DNA of 52,713 nucleotides from JBBDUG01 sp040904025 (GTDB taxonomy: Bacteria > Patescibacteriota > Minisyncoccia > Phycocordibacterales > SW-6-46-9), in the NCBI GenBank assembly GCA_040904025.1, contig JBBDUG010000004.1, positions 1 through 52,713 of the forward strand, in the 5' to 3' direction. This document shows, one piece after another, positions 1-7,876 of this stretch (position 1 is its first letter; the number at the start of each line of letters is the position of its first letter). Position numbers and translations under genes: made by a program. The notes beneath the pieces were generated by a model, which saw only the letters and a program-made list of their open reading frames with translations, was not told the DNA's origin and ran no database searches.

Positions 1-561
1 ATGGATATCATCCTTGCCCTTATCGGAGGAGTGGTTTCTCTTGTCTTCTACCCCTTTATCATTGCGGCAATCAAGTTAGATGATGGTGGACTAATTTTCT
101 ATACCGCGTTGCGTACGGGGCAGAACAATGAACCGTTTGTTCTTTATAAATTCCGTACCATGTCGAGTATGGATGGGGGAAAAGAGGTGGTAAAGAGCAA
201 TGGTGAGATAACTCGTGTTGGACAATTCTTGCGAAAAAGTCGGCTCGATGAGTTGCCACAGTTTTGGAATGTATTCCGTGGAGACATCTCATTTGTCGGC
301 CCACGTCCGGAATTTCCCGAGCTTGTACGCCACTACAAAGAAGAGGTTCCATATTATAATGTCCGGCATTTGATAAAGCCGGGACTCTCAGGATGGGCAC
401 AAATGTATCATGAGAACCATCCACATCATGGGGCGGACGCATCAGCAACGAAAGAAAAACTTTCGTTTGACCTCTTCTATATTAAAAATCGATCTATTAT
501 TTTGGATATAAAGATCGCACTAAAGACATTAAAAGTTTTCTTTATCCGTTCAGGACGGTAG
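1..561 (+). CDS. Bacterial sugar transferase (initiating phosphoglycosyl transferase), C-terminal part
   Basis: Transfers a sugar phosphate from a nucleotide sugar to a polyprenyl phosphate at the inner membrane, the first step of polysaccharide or glycan assembly. The 186 residues show the family order: a hydrophobic stretch at about 4-25, KFRTM near 50, the LRKSRLDELPQ block, FVGPRP near 100 and PGLSGWAQ near 125. The window opens on this ATG. Relatives usually have a KR-x-x-D motif just before this point, and often several membrane helices, so the real start is probably upstream and the gene is cut by the window edge. Family assignment is firm; the sugar is unknown. Confidence 0.9.
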   Translation: MDIILALIGGVVSLVFYPFIIAAIKLDDGGLIFYTALRTGQNNEPFVLYKFRTMSSMDGGKEVVKSNGEITRVGQFLRKSRLDELPQFWNVFRGDISFVGPRPEFPELVRHYKEEVPYYNVRHLIKPGLSGWAQMYHENHPHHGADASATKEKLSFDLFYIKNRSIILDIKIALKTLKVFFIRSGR

Positions 562-572
562 TATACACACTC

Positions 573-1388
573 ATGTTAGTTGATGGAAAACAAATACAAC
601 AGGATATAAAAGAGAAATTGACTGCGCTTGTGCATAAGTGTGGGGAACGACCTCATCTTACCCTTGTCTATGTCGGTGAGGACCCTGTAATTGATACCTA
701 TATTGACCTCAAACGGCGTTTTGGGGAGGATATCGGGGTTCATATCAATATAGAGCGATATCCGGCGGATATCGAGAGAGAGCGTTTCCTTGGAATTATG
801 CGCAACTATGGGCAATCTGATGCAGATGGTATTGTGCTTCAATTGCCGCTTCCGGATCATATCGATACTGGTGAAGTACTCAATCTTGTTCCTGCAGAGA
901 AGGATGTTGATGTGCTCTCCGAGACTGCGTTCAAAGCAGCACTGCATGGTGATCATCCACTACCTCCTGTTGTGGGAGCAATACAGCATATTTTTGATCA
1001 GTATGATGTGGATCTCTCCGGGAAAAAAGTGGTGGTTGTGGGCAAGGGGCGCCTTGTTGGCAAACCAGTTTCTCTCTGGCTTTTCTCCCAGAAGGTTCCT
1101 CCGGTCATTCTCCAAAAAGGAGATGATGTATCAGCTCATACGCGTGAGGCTGACATTATCATATCCGGTGCAGGTGACCCGCATTTCATTACCCCTGATA
1201 TGGTCAAGGATGGCGTAATTCTTATCGATGCCGGTACTTCTGATGTTGCCGGGGAGACACGTGGTGATATGCATCCGGATGTTGCACAAAAGGCAGAGTT
1301 ATTCTCTCCTGTACCCGGAGGTGTTGGGCCGGTTACAGTGGCGAAACTCTTTGAGAACCTCTTGATATTATCGGGATATCATTCTTGA
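573..1388 (+). CDS. folD: Bifunctional methylenetetrahydrofolate dehydrogenase/cyclohydrolase
   Basis: Interconverts 5,10-methylene-THF, methenyl-THF and 10-formyl-THF in the cytoplasm, feeding purine and formyl-Met-tRNA synthesis. At 271 residues it is slightly short for the family. Visible signatures are Y-x-x-x-K (YIDLK, catalytic Lys), QLPLP, the nucleotide-binding block VVGKGRLVGKP and the C-terminal PVPGGVGPVT. The usual PCTP motif is replaced by PLPP near residue 130, so the normally conserved Cys is absent. It starts 11 bases after the sugar transferase and has a TATACA at 562-567. It belongs functionally with the folate genes 7-14 kb further on. Confidence 0.95.
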   Translation: MLVDGKQIQQDIKEKLTALVHKCGERPHLTLVYVGEDPVIDTYIDLKRRFGEDIGVHINIERYPADIERERFLGIMRNYGQSDADGIVLQLPLPDHIDTGEVLNLVPAEKDVDVLSETAFKAALHGDHPLPPVVGAIQHIFDQYDVDLSGKKVVVVGKGRLVGKPVSLWLFSQKVPPVILQKGDDVSAHTREADIIISGAGDPHFITPDMVKDGVILIDAGTSDVAGETRGDMHPDVAQKAELFSPVPGGVGPVTVAKLFENLLILSGYHS

Positions 1389-1446
1389 TTTTAGAGGGCT
1401 GGTTGTCTAGACTTACGTTGAATTAGAATGTTCCTTACTTAAATGC

Positions 1447-1848
1447 ATGGTGGTTCAGATGGAGAGATATGAATTGGTATACATTGCTCGAGATGTGTAT
1501 GACGGGATTGTTGCGGAGGAGACGCACATACCACTTCGTGGCGTATCAGATGAACATGATAGAGTTTACTATCTCGAGGGGTCAGACTGTCTCACAGAGG
1601 CTGAAGCCCGGCTTCTGCCAGATGATATCTGCGTTGTGAATGTTAGGGGCGGATATCCAGATACAAAAGTCATCGAAGCTCTTGTGGAAGCCTTGGAATC
1701 AGCGCTGGAGCCTTCGAATATGCGCTTCGTCACGTTGTATAGGGGTATGTTGAGGCAGTGGGATGTAGTCTCCAAGCCGTTTGCACCATATGCAGAGACC
1801 CTCTTCTGGACTATTGGTCAGAATGGTCAGGCGACAGCACGAGGATAA
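1447..1848 (+). CDS. Hypothetical protein, 133 aa
   Basis: I do not recognise this family. The product is a soluble, acidic protein with no signal peptide or membrane segment. The start is uncertain: ATG 1447 or ATG 1459 (MERYELVY), with no clear ribosome binding site for either. The C-terminus runs into the intrinsic terminator that follows, so the last codons form one arm of the hairpin. It is separated from folD by 58 bases and from secD by 54 bases, and is probably its own transcript. Codon usage and composition resemble the neighbours, which supports a real gene. Confidence 0.6.
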   Translation: MVVQMERYELVYIARDVYDGIVAEETHIPLRGVSDEHDRVYYLEGSDCLTEAEARLLPDDICVVNVRGGYPDTKVIEALVEALESALEPSNMRFVTLYRGMLRQWDVVSKPFAPYAETLFWTIGQNGQATARG

Positions 1849-1865
1849 TTCCCGTGCTTTTTTAT
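1837..1865 (+). terminator. Intrinsic terminator
   Basis: GCACG at 1837-1841 pairs with CGTGC at 1853-1857, extended by GG/CC, and is followed by TTTTTTATT. It overlaps the stop codon of the preceding hypothetical gene. Confidence 0.75.
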
Positions 1866-1892
1866 TGCAAAGAGTAAAAAAAGCGCTATACT
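1865..1892 (+). promoter_or_regulatory. secD promoter, probably leaderless
   Basis: TTGCAA at 1865-1870, a 16-base spacer and TATACT at 1887-1892. The secD ATG begins 10 bases after the -10 element, so transcription would start within a few bases of the start codon, and no Shine-Dalgarno is present. The -35 overlaps the end of the upstream terminator. Confidence 0.65.
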
Positions 1893-1902
1893 ACATACGT
1901 TT

Positions 1903-3270
1903 ATGACATCTATTGCGAAAATACGAATTGGGGCGATTATCATCTTTATGCTCGGCCTCCTTGTCGGATGGTTTGTTGTCTCAACCGAACAAAATCCAGA
2001 AAGTAGATTTGGTCTTCATTATGGCCTTGATCTTTCCGGTGGTGCTCATCTGGTGTATCGGGCGGATGTATCCGACCTTAATCCACGTGATATTGATGAG
2101 GCGATGTCAGCACTACGCGGAGTTATCGAGCGTCGTGTGAACGCCTTTGGTGTTTCTGAGCCAAATGTACAGATCGAACAGGGTGGACTCGGTAGTGGTG
2201 GTGAACACCGACTTATTGTTGAGCTTCCTGGTGTGACAGATGTGGAAAAAGCTATTGAAGATATCGGGAAAACACCACTCCTTGAATTTAAGTTGCTCGG
2301 GGGTCAGGCGCTTGGAAATATTGACGAGACGTCTACAACCAGTACAGCAGATCTTCTTGTAGATAGTGGATTGACTGGTCGACTGTTGCAGGGGGCACAG
2401 CTGCAGTTTGGACAGGGGGGTGTAGGTGGTTTTTCAAACGAACCTGTTATTGCCGTGCAGTTTAACAGTGAAGGGGCAGATCTCTTTGAGAAGATTACAC
2501 GTGAGAATACGGGACAGATTTTATATATATTACTCGATGGTGAGATCATTTCAGATCCGCGGATAAATGAGCCGATTGCCGGTGGAGAGGCGGTTATTAC
2601 CGGTAGTTTTACACCAGAAGAAGCTCGCACCCTTGTCCGTGATCTCAACCTCGGTGCGTTGCCGGTGCCAATTGAACTTGTTTCAACTCAGACTATTGGT
2701 CCAACACTCGGAGCTCAGGCTCGTGATGCTGGAGTTATGGCGGGTATTATAGGGCTGGCGTTTGTTGGACTGTATCTTATCTTCTGGTATCGGCTCCCCG
2801 GTGTTATTGCTTCTGTTGCTCTGGGATTCTATCTTCTTATGCTCTTAGCGCTCTTCAAGTTGATTCCTGTGGTATTGACCGCAGCGGGTATTGCCGGGTT
2901 CATTCTCTCGATCGGTATGGCCGTTGATGCCAATGTGCTCATATTCGAGCGCATGAAAGAAGAATTACGGGCAATTAATGAGCGTCATGGTGGGGATATG
3001 GAGAAGGCGATTCGAGAGGGATTCTCTCGTGCATGGCCTTCTATTCGGGATGGAAACACCTCAAGTATCCTTACCGCTATTGTGCTCTACTGGGCAGGAA
3101 CGACTCTCACCAAAGGCTTTGCAATTACCTGGGGACTTGGAATCCTTATCTCCATGTTCTCTGCTATTATCATCACCCGTTCTTTCCTTCTGGCTCTCGG
3201 GTCGGATAGGTTGAAGGGGGTACACAAGTTCTTGTATGCCACAGGACTTTCTAACATTGATACAGATTAG
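1903..3270 (+). CDS. secD: Protein translocase subunit SecD
   Basis: Membrane component of the Sec accessory complex that uses the proton gradient to complete protein export. The 455 residues fit a short SecD: TM1 at about 7-26, the DLSGG-containing segment near 43, a large extracytoplasmic P1 region, then five helices from about 277. The AVDANVLIFER signature of TM4 lies around 340-350. It is two bases ahead of secF, so the pair is one operon and the two would form one SecDF complex. The ATG at 1903 is fixed by the -10 element immediately upstream. Confidence 0.97.
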   Translation: MTSIAKIRIGAIIIFMLGLLVGWFVVSTEQNPESRFGLHYGLDLSGGAHLVYRADVSDLNPRDIDEAMSALRGVIERRVNAFGVSEPNVQIEQGGLGSGGEHRLIVELPGVTDVEKAIEDIGKTPLLEFKLLGGQALGNIDETSTTSTADLLVDSGLTGRLLQGAQLQFGQGGVGGFSNEPVIAVQFNSEGADLFEKITRENTGQILYILLDGEIISDPRINEPIAGGEAVITGSFTPEEARTLVRDLNLGALPVPIELVSTQTIGPTLGAQARDAGVMAGIIGLAFVGLYLIFWYRLPGVIASVALGFYLLMLLALFKLIPVVLTAAGIAGFILSIGMAVDANVLIFERMKEELRAINERHGGDMEKAIREGFSRAWPSIRDGNTSSILTAIVLYWAGTTLTKGFAITWGLGILISMFSAIIITRSFLLALGSDRLKGVHKFLYATGLSNIDTD

Positions 3271-3272
3271 AT

Positions 3273-4175
3273 ATGTGGATTGTACGACATAAAAAAATAT
3301 TCTTTATCATCAGCGGGATTTTGCTTGCGGCCTCTATCGCACTCATTGCTGCATTTGGATTGCGTTTTGGTATTGAATTCTCCGGCGGTACGCTTGTTGA
3401 AGCGACATTTACCGAGCGGCCGGAGAAGGCGGAGATTACTCCTTCTCTTGAGAATATTCGAGAGGGTATTTCGGTACAGCTTCAGACAACAGGGGATGGG
3501 GGATATTTAGTCCGTACACCATTTCTCTCAGAGGATGAGCAAGGTGCCCTCACCTCTACAATTGAAGCGGCTGGAGGGACTGTAGAGAGAATCTCATCTA
3601 TTGGACCCTCTATTGGAAATGAGCTGCGTTCAAAGGCAGCTGTTGCTATTGCTGTTGTGCTTCTGGTGATAATCTTGTTTGTGGCATATGCCTTTCGAAA
3701 GGTCTCTGAGCCGGTTTCCTCCTGGAAATATGGTTTTGTAGCTATCGGTGCCCTTATCCACGATGTTTTGATTCCAACTGGTGCATTTGCATTACTTGGG
3801 CATCTTGTGGGGTACGAGGTTGATGTACTCTTTGTGATGGCACTTCTAGCTATTCTTGGTTATTCAGTCAACGATACAATCGTTGTTTTTGACAGGATCC
3901 GGGAGAATTTACAGATAAATTCGGAGAAGAATACCGATGAGCCATTTGAAGAGACTGTTGGACGCTCTCTTTCTCAGACATATACTCGGTCTATAAATAC
4001 ATCTTTGACGACGGTATTGGTTCTCGTTGCTCTCTATATCTTCGGGGCGACTTCGACTGAGCACTTTGCCCTTACCCTCATCATTGGTGCCATTGCCGGT
4101 ACCTATTCATCTATATTCTTTGCTTCACCGCTTCTGGTGCAGATAGAGAAGTGGCAGAGGAAGAAAGAGTCTTGA
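3273..4175 (+). CDS. secF: Protein translocase subunit SecF
   Basis: Partner of SecD in the inner membrane. The 300 residues show TM1 at about 10-30, the GIEFSGGT signature near 32-39, an extracytoplasmic P1 domain, and five further helices with VNDTIVVFDRIRE at about 199-211, the TM4 signature needed for proton-driven export. It starts two bases after the secD stop, which implies translational coupling. The coding sequence ends just before the structured intergenic RNA candidate. Confidence 0.97.
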   Translation: MWIVRHKKIFFIISGILLAASIALIAAFGLRFGIEFSGGTLVEATFTERPEKAEITPSLENIREGISVQLQTTGDGGYLVRTPFLSEDEQGALTSTIEAAGGTVERISSIGPSIGNELRSKAAVAIAVVLLVIILFVAYAFRKVSEPVSSWKYGFVAIGALIHDVLIPTGAFALLGHLVGYEVDVLFVMALLAILGYSVNDTIVVFDRIRENLQINSEKNTDEPFEETVGRSLSQTYTRSINTSLTTVLVLVALYIFGATSTEHFALTLIIGAIAGTYSSIFFASPLLVQIEKWQRKKES

Positions 4176-4230
4176 CATTTTATACGAGAGAGGTAGTTTA
4201 GAGATAGACATATTTTGTTATCTCGATCAC

Positions 4231-4387
4231 GAAGGGTTGCAGCTTTTAGAGCAGGGGTGGAGCGCTCCGCGTTGCATCTTAGTCTCGGGGAGAAAGGAGC
4301 TGTAACCCTTCAACCCTTGCTTGCCGTGTTTCGCCCATGGCACGGTGAGCTACAGGGGCCCGGCCGATCTTTTTCGGTCAGGGCCCC
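4231..4387 (+). ncRNA. Candidate structured non-coding RNA or leader with strong terminator-like hairpin
   Basis: The 255-base gap between secF and the next gene is GC-rich and highly foldable. Positions 4231-4244 pair with 4298-4311 as a 14-bp stem with one G-U. A CCGTG/CACGG hairpin lies at about 4324-4345. A final strong hairpin has GGGGCCC at 4355-4361 pairing with GGGCCCC at 4381-4387 and a nested GGCCGA/TCGGTC stem. AAGGGTTG at 4232-4239 can also pair with CAACCCTT at 4311-4318, so alternative folds exist. A TTGACA at 4172-4177 with TAGTTT at 4194-4199 could be its promoter. I see no SRP, RNase P, tmRNA or known riboswitch signature, so the class is unknown. Confidence 0.5.
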
Positions 4388-4430
4388 TTATTTGTTTGTG
4401 ATGGGGTTTTATATGGCATAATAGGAATTG

Positions 4431-5354
4431 ATGGAGAAGAATTTTCATACAATTTATCTACCAACTCGACCACAGACGGATACTATAATTGCCATTTTTA
4501 TTCTAAAGAAATTAGGCAAGGAAGAATTTCCGGGAGTTGAAGATGCAGAAGTAGCGATTCTCTCTCAGGTTGAAGAGGGGAAGAGTGAAAAAGATTACCT
4601 TAATGACGGCTGTGTCTTAATTGATATTGGAGGCGGACGGTTCGACCACCACACTCAAGGAGAAACTGCAACCCATGCAATTGCTGATTATTTGGGGTTA
4701 TTAGATTATCCTCCATTGCAAAAACTTATCCAAATCGCAGAGCGAGATGACAAGTACGGGAAGGGAATTATCTCCAAGGATAGATTAGATAGAGCATTTG
4801 GTCTTCCTGGTCTTATAATGGCATTGAATAAGAGTACGGATGATAATGCTGATTTAGTTGTTCGATCCTTCCTACCTATCATCTGGGGACACTATCATGA
4901 AGAATGTAGACGGACTATCGAACTTCCTGAAGAATTTAAACAACTAGAGGGAGAAGGGAAGGTGAAAGAAATACATGTAGACCACAAAGGAAAAAATCTC
5001 TTTGTAATGGGGGTCGAGTCTAATAGTAAAAGTATCGCGGGGTGGTTACGGGCGTATAAACGAGCAGATGTTGTAGTACAGAAAAATACATCAGGTCATG
5101 CTATCGTCCTTACAAATCCTCGGTCGTCCGTAGATTTATCGGGTGTAGCAGCAGAGATTCGTGCCGCTGAGTCGGGGGAGAAAAAAGATGGGTTTGATAA
5201 ACCAGGTAGAATAGATGAAGTTCCATACTGGTATTATGATACTGCTACAAACTCTTTATTAAACGGTGGGTCTCACGCTTCTGATGTAGAGCCTTCCTCC
5301 CTGACCTTAGCCGTGCTTCTAGAGAAGGTTAAAAAAGGCTTAGGAGAGCTCTAA
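4431..5354 (+). CDS. DHH/MYG1-like phosphoesterase superfamily protein
   Basis: Predicted metal-dependent phosphoesterase or exonuclease of the DHH superfamily, closest in style to the MYG1 (UPF0160) group. Evidence: VLIDIGGGRFDHH at about 62-75, where the Asp and the DHH triad would bind metal; an ERDDKYG segment near 105; and a C-terminal NGGSHASD resembling the DHHA1 glycine-rich loop. The product has 307 residues with no export signal. ATG 4431 is chosen over the TTG at 4428 because CATAAT at 4417-4422 places a -10 element eight bases upstream, implying a leaderless start. Substrate is unknown. It follows the RNA candidate but has its own promoter. Confidence 0.6.
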   Translation: MEKNFHTIYLPTRPQTDTIIAIFILKKLGKEEFPGVEDAEVAILSQVEEGKSEKDYLNDGCVLIDIGGGRFDHHTQGETATHAIADYLGLLDYPPLQKLIQIAERDDKYGKGIISKDRLDRAFGLPGLIMALNKSTDDNADLVVRSFLPIIWGHYHEECRRTIELPEEFKQLEGEGKVKEIHVDHKGKNLFVMGVESNSKSIAGWLRAYKRADVVVQKNTSGHAIVLTNPRSSVDLSGVAAEIRAAESGEKKDGFDKPGRIDEVPYWYYDTATNSLLNGGSHASDVEPSSLTLAVLLEKVKKGLGEL

Positions 5355-5362
5355 AAAAGTCA

Positions 5363-5391
5363 TTGACTATAATACTATAAAATTGTATAAT
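5363..5391 (+). promoter_or_regulatory. Strong sigma70-type promoter
   Basis: TTGACT at 5363-5368, a 17-base spacer and a perfect TATAAT at 5386-5391. It drives the cold-shock-like gene at 5452 with a leader of about 50 bases that carries GGAGGT, a clear Shine-Dalgarno and one of few in this window. Confidence 0.85.
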
Positions 5392-5451
5392 TTAGGCTGG
5401 TAAATACGAACCTTAACTTCACACTCATAAACAAGTTTCGGAGGTATACCC

Positions 5452-6264
5452 ATGCTGAACCTTCCCGACGGTGTTACCGTTGAGATCGAAAACGAGGCGG
5501 GAGAGGTGGCCGAAATCCATGAAGATGGATATATCGGTGTAGCTTCCTGTGCTCAGCAGGTGACCATGAGACTTATCGTCTCAAACCTTGCTCTACTCCC
5601 TGTTCATGTCGACGGTGCGAACAATGTTGTAAAGGCGCGCGTGAAGAAAATTGACGAGGGTGCCGTTTATACCCGGGTCGTCGATATCAAGCTTTCTGAT
5701 AGAAAGCCGCACGTGTTCCACACGGAGTATCCGCAGAACTCAATTCGGCTCGTAGGCCGCGTGAGTGAGACAGAAATCCGTGCGTGGCAGATTGCACTTG
5801 TCTCGCAGAACGGATTTTTCCATCTCACCTCCTTCGTCTCGCACGAAGGTCAGGTGTACCGAAAAGAAGATGGTAGCGTTACTGCTCCTGTTCTACACAA
5901 GTGGACGGGGCACGAGAAGGTCTTGACCCCCTTGTTCCGATGCCTCTCGGTACCTCCTCTGGAGGAGTACGAGCCATACAACGAATTTCTGGATGATGTC
6001 GAGCTTCCGCCCGAGCATCAGAAGGAGAATCGAGCGGTTGTGCTCTTCTTTAACCCGGCACGAGGATTCGGTGCTCTGAAAACTCGGAGGGGAGAGATTG
6101 TCCGTTTTCATTGGACGGCGATTGACCGGAATGGGGGTCGACTTAAGCACGTTGATCGGGGAGAGATTGTTCACTTTTCGCAGGTGGACGAGCCCGAACA
6201 GACGACTCATAGGACCACCTCCTTTAAACAGGAGGCCGGTCGGGTCATCTTCATTTCGACATAA
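5452..6264 (+). CDS. Cold-shock-domain-like protein, 270 aa
   Basis: Residues about 197-268 resemble a divergent cold-shock domain, a five-stranded nucleic-acid-binding barrel. VVLFFNPARGFGAL matches the RNP1-type strand (usual form K-W-F-N-x-x-K-G-F-G), followed by a G-E-I-V-x-F-H segment and a closing AGRVIFI strand. The first 195 residues are unrecognised and contain no membrane helix. A near-consensus promoter and a GGAGGT ribosome binding site suggest high expression. It stands alone between its promoter and a terminator. The nucleic-acid-binding role is inferred from the barrel motif only. Confidence 0.5.
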   Translation: MLNLPDGVTVEIENEAGEVAEIHEDGYIGVASCAQQVTMRLIVSNLALLPVHVDGANNVVKARVKKIDEGAVYTRVVDIKLSDRKPHVFHTEYPQNSIRLVGRVSETEIRAWQIALVSQNGFFHLTSFVSHEGQVYRKEDGSVTAPVLHKWTGHEKVLTPLFRCLSVPPLEEYEPYNEFLDDVELPPEHQKENRAVVLFFNPARGFGALKTRRGEIVRFHWTAIDRNGGRLKHVDRGEIVHFSQVDEPEQTTHRTTSFKQEAGRVIFIST

Positions 6265-6284
6265 ATAGACATACACATGAGTGT

Positions 6285-6325
6285 GAAAAGCCTGTTGGTT
6301 AATTCCGGCGGGCTTTTCTCTTTCT
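6285..6325 (+). terminator. Intrinsic terminator
   Basis: GAAAAGCC at 6285-6292 pairs with GGCTTTTC at 6311-6318, followed by a T-rich run. It ends the cold-shock-like transcript. Confidence 0.8.
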
Positions 6326-6342
6326 TGTGTAAAGTTTTTTCA

Positions 6343-6405
6343 TTGACTTTTTGTAGTTATAGGAGTATAGTAGGTGCACTGAAGTCGCCCAAGGGGGCGG
6401 TTTTT
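6343..6405 (+). promoter_or_regulatory. secE-nusG-rplK promoter with promoter-proximal hairpin
   Basis: TTGACT at 6343-6348, 17 bases, TATAGT at 6366-6371. Only about 15 bases after the -10, CGCCC (6386-6390) pairs with GGGCG (6395-6399), followed by GTTTTTAATT. This would terminate a roughly 30-base RNA, or act as an attenuator ahead of the secretion/translation operon. A second possible promoter (TTGAAC, 18 bases, TACTAT) lies just before secE. Confidence 0.65.
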
Positions 6406-6471
6406 AATTACCAACATTGCAGCAAATTGAGTTTGAACACAAGGGCTAATTTGCGATACTATACAACTACT

Positions 6472-6648
6472 ATGGCAGTTATCGATTTCCTCAAACATAC
6501 ACAAGCAGAATTACATCGTATTGCGTGGCCGACACGTCGGACTACTCTTATATTGACTACAATAGTAATTGCATTCTCTCTTTTTGTTGCGGCATATTTG
6601 GGTGCACTTGACTATATCTTCACCGGTCTCTTGCAGGGTCTTGTTTAA
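6472..6648 (+). CDS. secE: Preprotein translocase subunit SecE
   Basis: Essential small partner of SecY in the translocon. Starting at ATG 6472 gives 58 residues: an amphipathic N-terminal helix with the family motif E-L-x-x-I-x-W-P-T-R at about 13-22, then one membrane helix at about 26-50. This matches the minimal single-helix SecE of many bacteria. An upstream in-frame extension to 6277 would read through the previous terminator and the promoter, so it is not used. secE precedes nusG by 11 bases, the conserved secE-nusG-rplK order. Confidence 0.93.
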   Translation: MAVIDFLKHTQAELHRIAWPTRRTTLILTTIVIAFSLFVAAYLGALDYIFTGLLQGLV

Positions 6649-6659
6649 TTTAAATATAT

Positions 6660-7262
6660 ATGGCGGATAATCAGGAAAAAAGTAAAGATAAGCTCGGCAA
6701 AGAAGGGCAAAAAAATGTTAAGCAACTTCTTGCTGACGGAAAGCCGCATTGGTATGCAATTCATACCTATGCTGGATATGAGGATGCGGTATGCCGCAAC
6801 CTCAAACAGCGAACCGAGTCTCTCGGTATGGAAGATCGTATCTTCGATGTGGTTGTTCCAACGAAGCAGGTTGTGAAGGTGAGGCGGGGGAAGCGAGTAG
6901 AGGAAGAAGAGCGTATCTATCCCGGGTATGTGCTGGTGAAGATGATCGTGACAGATGACTCATGGTATGTGGTTCGTAATACGCCACGTGTTACCGGATT
7001 CGTTGGGTCAGGAGTACATCCTGTACCTCTTAAAGAAGAAGAGGTACAGGAGCTCTTCCGCAAGATGAAGGGCGGAGAGACCGAACACGACATCGATTTG
7101 GAAGAAGGAGATGTTGTTACCATCATCGATGGTCCGTTTAAGGAAATGGAAGGAAAGATACAAGAAGTTGATCGTGAACGAGGAAGGGTGAAGGTTTTTG
7201 TCTCTATGTTCGGGCGTGAGACGCCAGTGGAGCTCGATTTCCTTCAGGTTAATAAGATATAG
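6660..7262 (+). CDS. nusG: Transcription termination/antitermination factor NusG
   Basis: Binds RNA polymerase and links it to Rho or the ribosome. The 200 residues contain a lysine-rich N-terminal extension of about 27 residues, the NGN domain (WYAIHTYAGYE at about 31-41, IYPGYVLVKM near 90), and a C-terminal KOW domain (EGDVVTIIDGPFKEMEG near 147-163). It lies between secE and rplK in the standard order, on one transcript. Confidence 0.97.
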   Translation: MADNQEKSKDKLGKEGQKNVKQLLADGKPHWYAIHTYAGYEDAVCRNLKQRTESLGMEDRIFDVVVPTKQVVKVRRGKRVEEEERIYPGYVLVKMIVTDDSWYVVRNTPRVTGFVGSGVHPVPLKEEEVQELFRKMKGGETEHDIDLEEGDVVTIIDGPFKEMEGKIQEVDRERGRVKVFVSMFGRETPVELDFLQVNKI

Positions 7263-7300
7263 CTTGATTTTTAGGTTATATAAAGTATTCTAATTCTGCT

Positions 7301-7723
7301 ATGGCTAAAAAGATACAGAAACAAATTAAAGCTCAGATACCGGCGGGGAAAGCAACGCCGGCTCCTCCTCTTGGTCCCGTACTCGGGCAGGCGGGAGTGA
7401 ATATAGGGGAGTTTGTAAATCAGTTTAATGAGCGTACAAAGGATATGGGCGGTGATCTCACCCCTGTTGTTATTACCGTGTATGAAGATCGGAGTTTTGA
7501 CTTTGTTACAAAAACTCCCCCCGCATCATTCCTCATCCTCAAGGCAATTGGGGAGAAGAAGGGATCTGGAGAGAACAAGAAGGAAAAGGTTGGTACTATC
7601 ACCCGCAAGCAGCTCGAAGAGATAGCGGAGATAAAGCGGGAAGATATGTCAGCAAATGATATAGATGCTGCAGTGAAGACACTTGAAGGAACATGCAGAT
7701 CGATGGGAGTTGAGGTAAAATAG
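7301..7723 (+). CDS. rplK: 50S ribosomal protein L11
   Basis: Large-subunit protein at the GTPase-associated centre, binding 23S rRNA helices 43/44. The 140 residues have the invariant PAGKATPAPPLGP-LGQAG region near 15-33 and the FVTKTPP segment near 66. In most bacteria rplA (L1) follows directly; here it does not, and no L1 is present anywhere in the window. Loss of L1 is reported for part of the candidate phyla radiation, which agrees with the other lineage signals. Confidence 0.97.
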   Translation: MAKKIQKQIKAQIPAGKATPAPPLGPVLGQAGVNIGEFVNQFNERTKDMGGDLTPVVITVYEDRSFDFVTKTPPASFLILKAIGEKKGSGENKKEKVGTITRKQLEEIAEIKREDMSANDIDAAVKTLEGTCRSMGVEVK

Positions 7724-7780
7724 AGAAACTATGATTCTTTCTCATAGACTTACAACTTGGTCATCATTTGTAGCCGACAA

Positions 7781-7851
7781 CCCTGCGGGCATGTAGGGTA
7801 AGTATATAATTTGTATATATAAACACCCTGCATGTCTGCGGGGTGTTTTTG
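7781..7851 (+). promoter_or_regulatory. Terminator with possible alternative (anti-terminator) pairing downstream of rplK
   Basis: A hairpin with arms AACACCC-TGCA and TGCG-GGGTGTT (7822-7847) followed by TTTTT is a strong intrinsic terminator. Just upstream, CCCTGC (7781-7786) pairs with GTAGGG (7793-7798). The segment CCTGCGGGCATG (7782-7793) could instead pair with CATGTCTGCGGG inside the terminator, a 12-bp helix with three G-U pairs, so the two folds exclude each other. No clear promoter lies between this element and the CofE-like gene, so read-through may control it. Confidence 0.5.
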
Positions 7852-7876
7852 TATTTTCAACTAATTCCTAATTATC

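Noticed and set aside
4172..4400. SRP (4.5S) RNA, RNase P RNA, 6S RNA or tmRNA
   Set aside because: No GGAAGGAAGCAGC-type SRP loop, no RNase P core motifs and no tag-peptide frame; the closed stem with a short interior is unlike 6S.
4215..4421. 68-aa ORF in the secF-DHH gap
   Set aside because: It spans the paired arms of the RNA candidate and its strong terminal hairpin, has Arg/Gly/Leu composition unlike the neighbours and no start signals.
6277..6471. N-terminal extension of SecE
   Set aside because: It would be translated through the terminator at 6285-6325 and the promoter at 6343-6371; the SecE family begins at ATG 6472.
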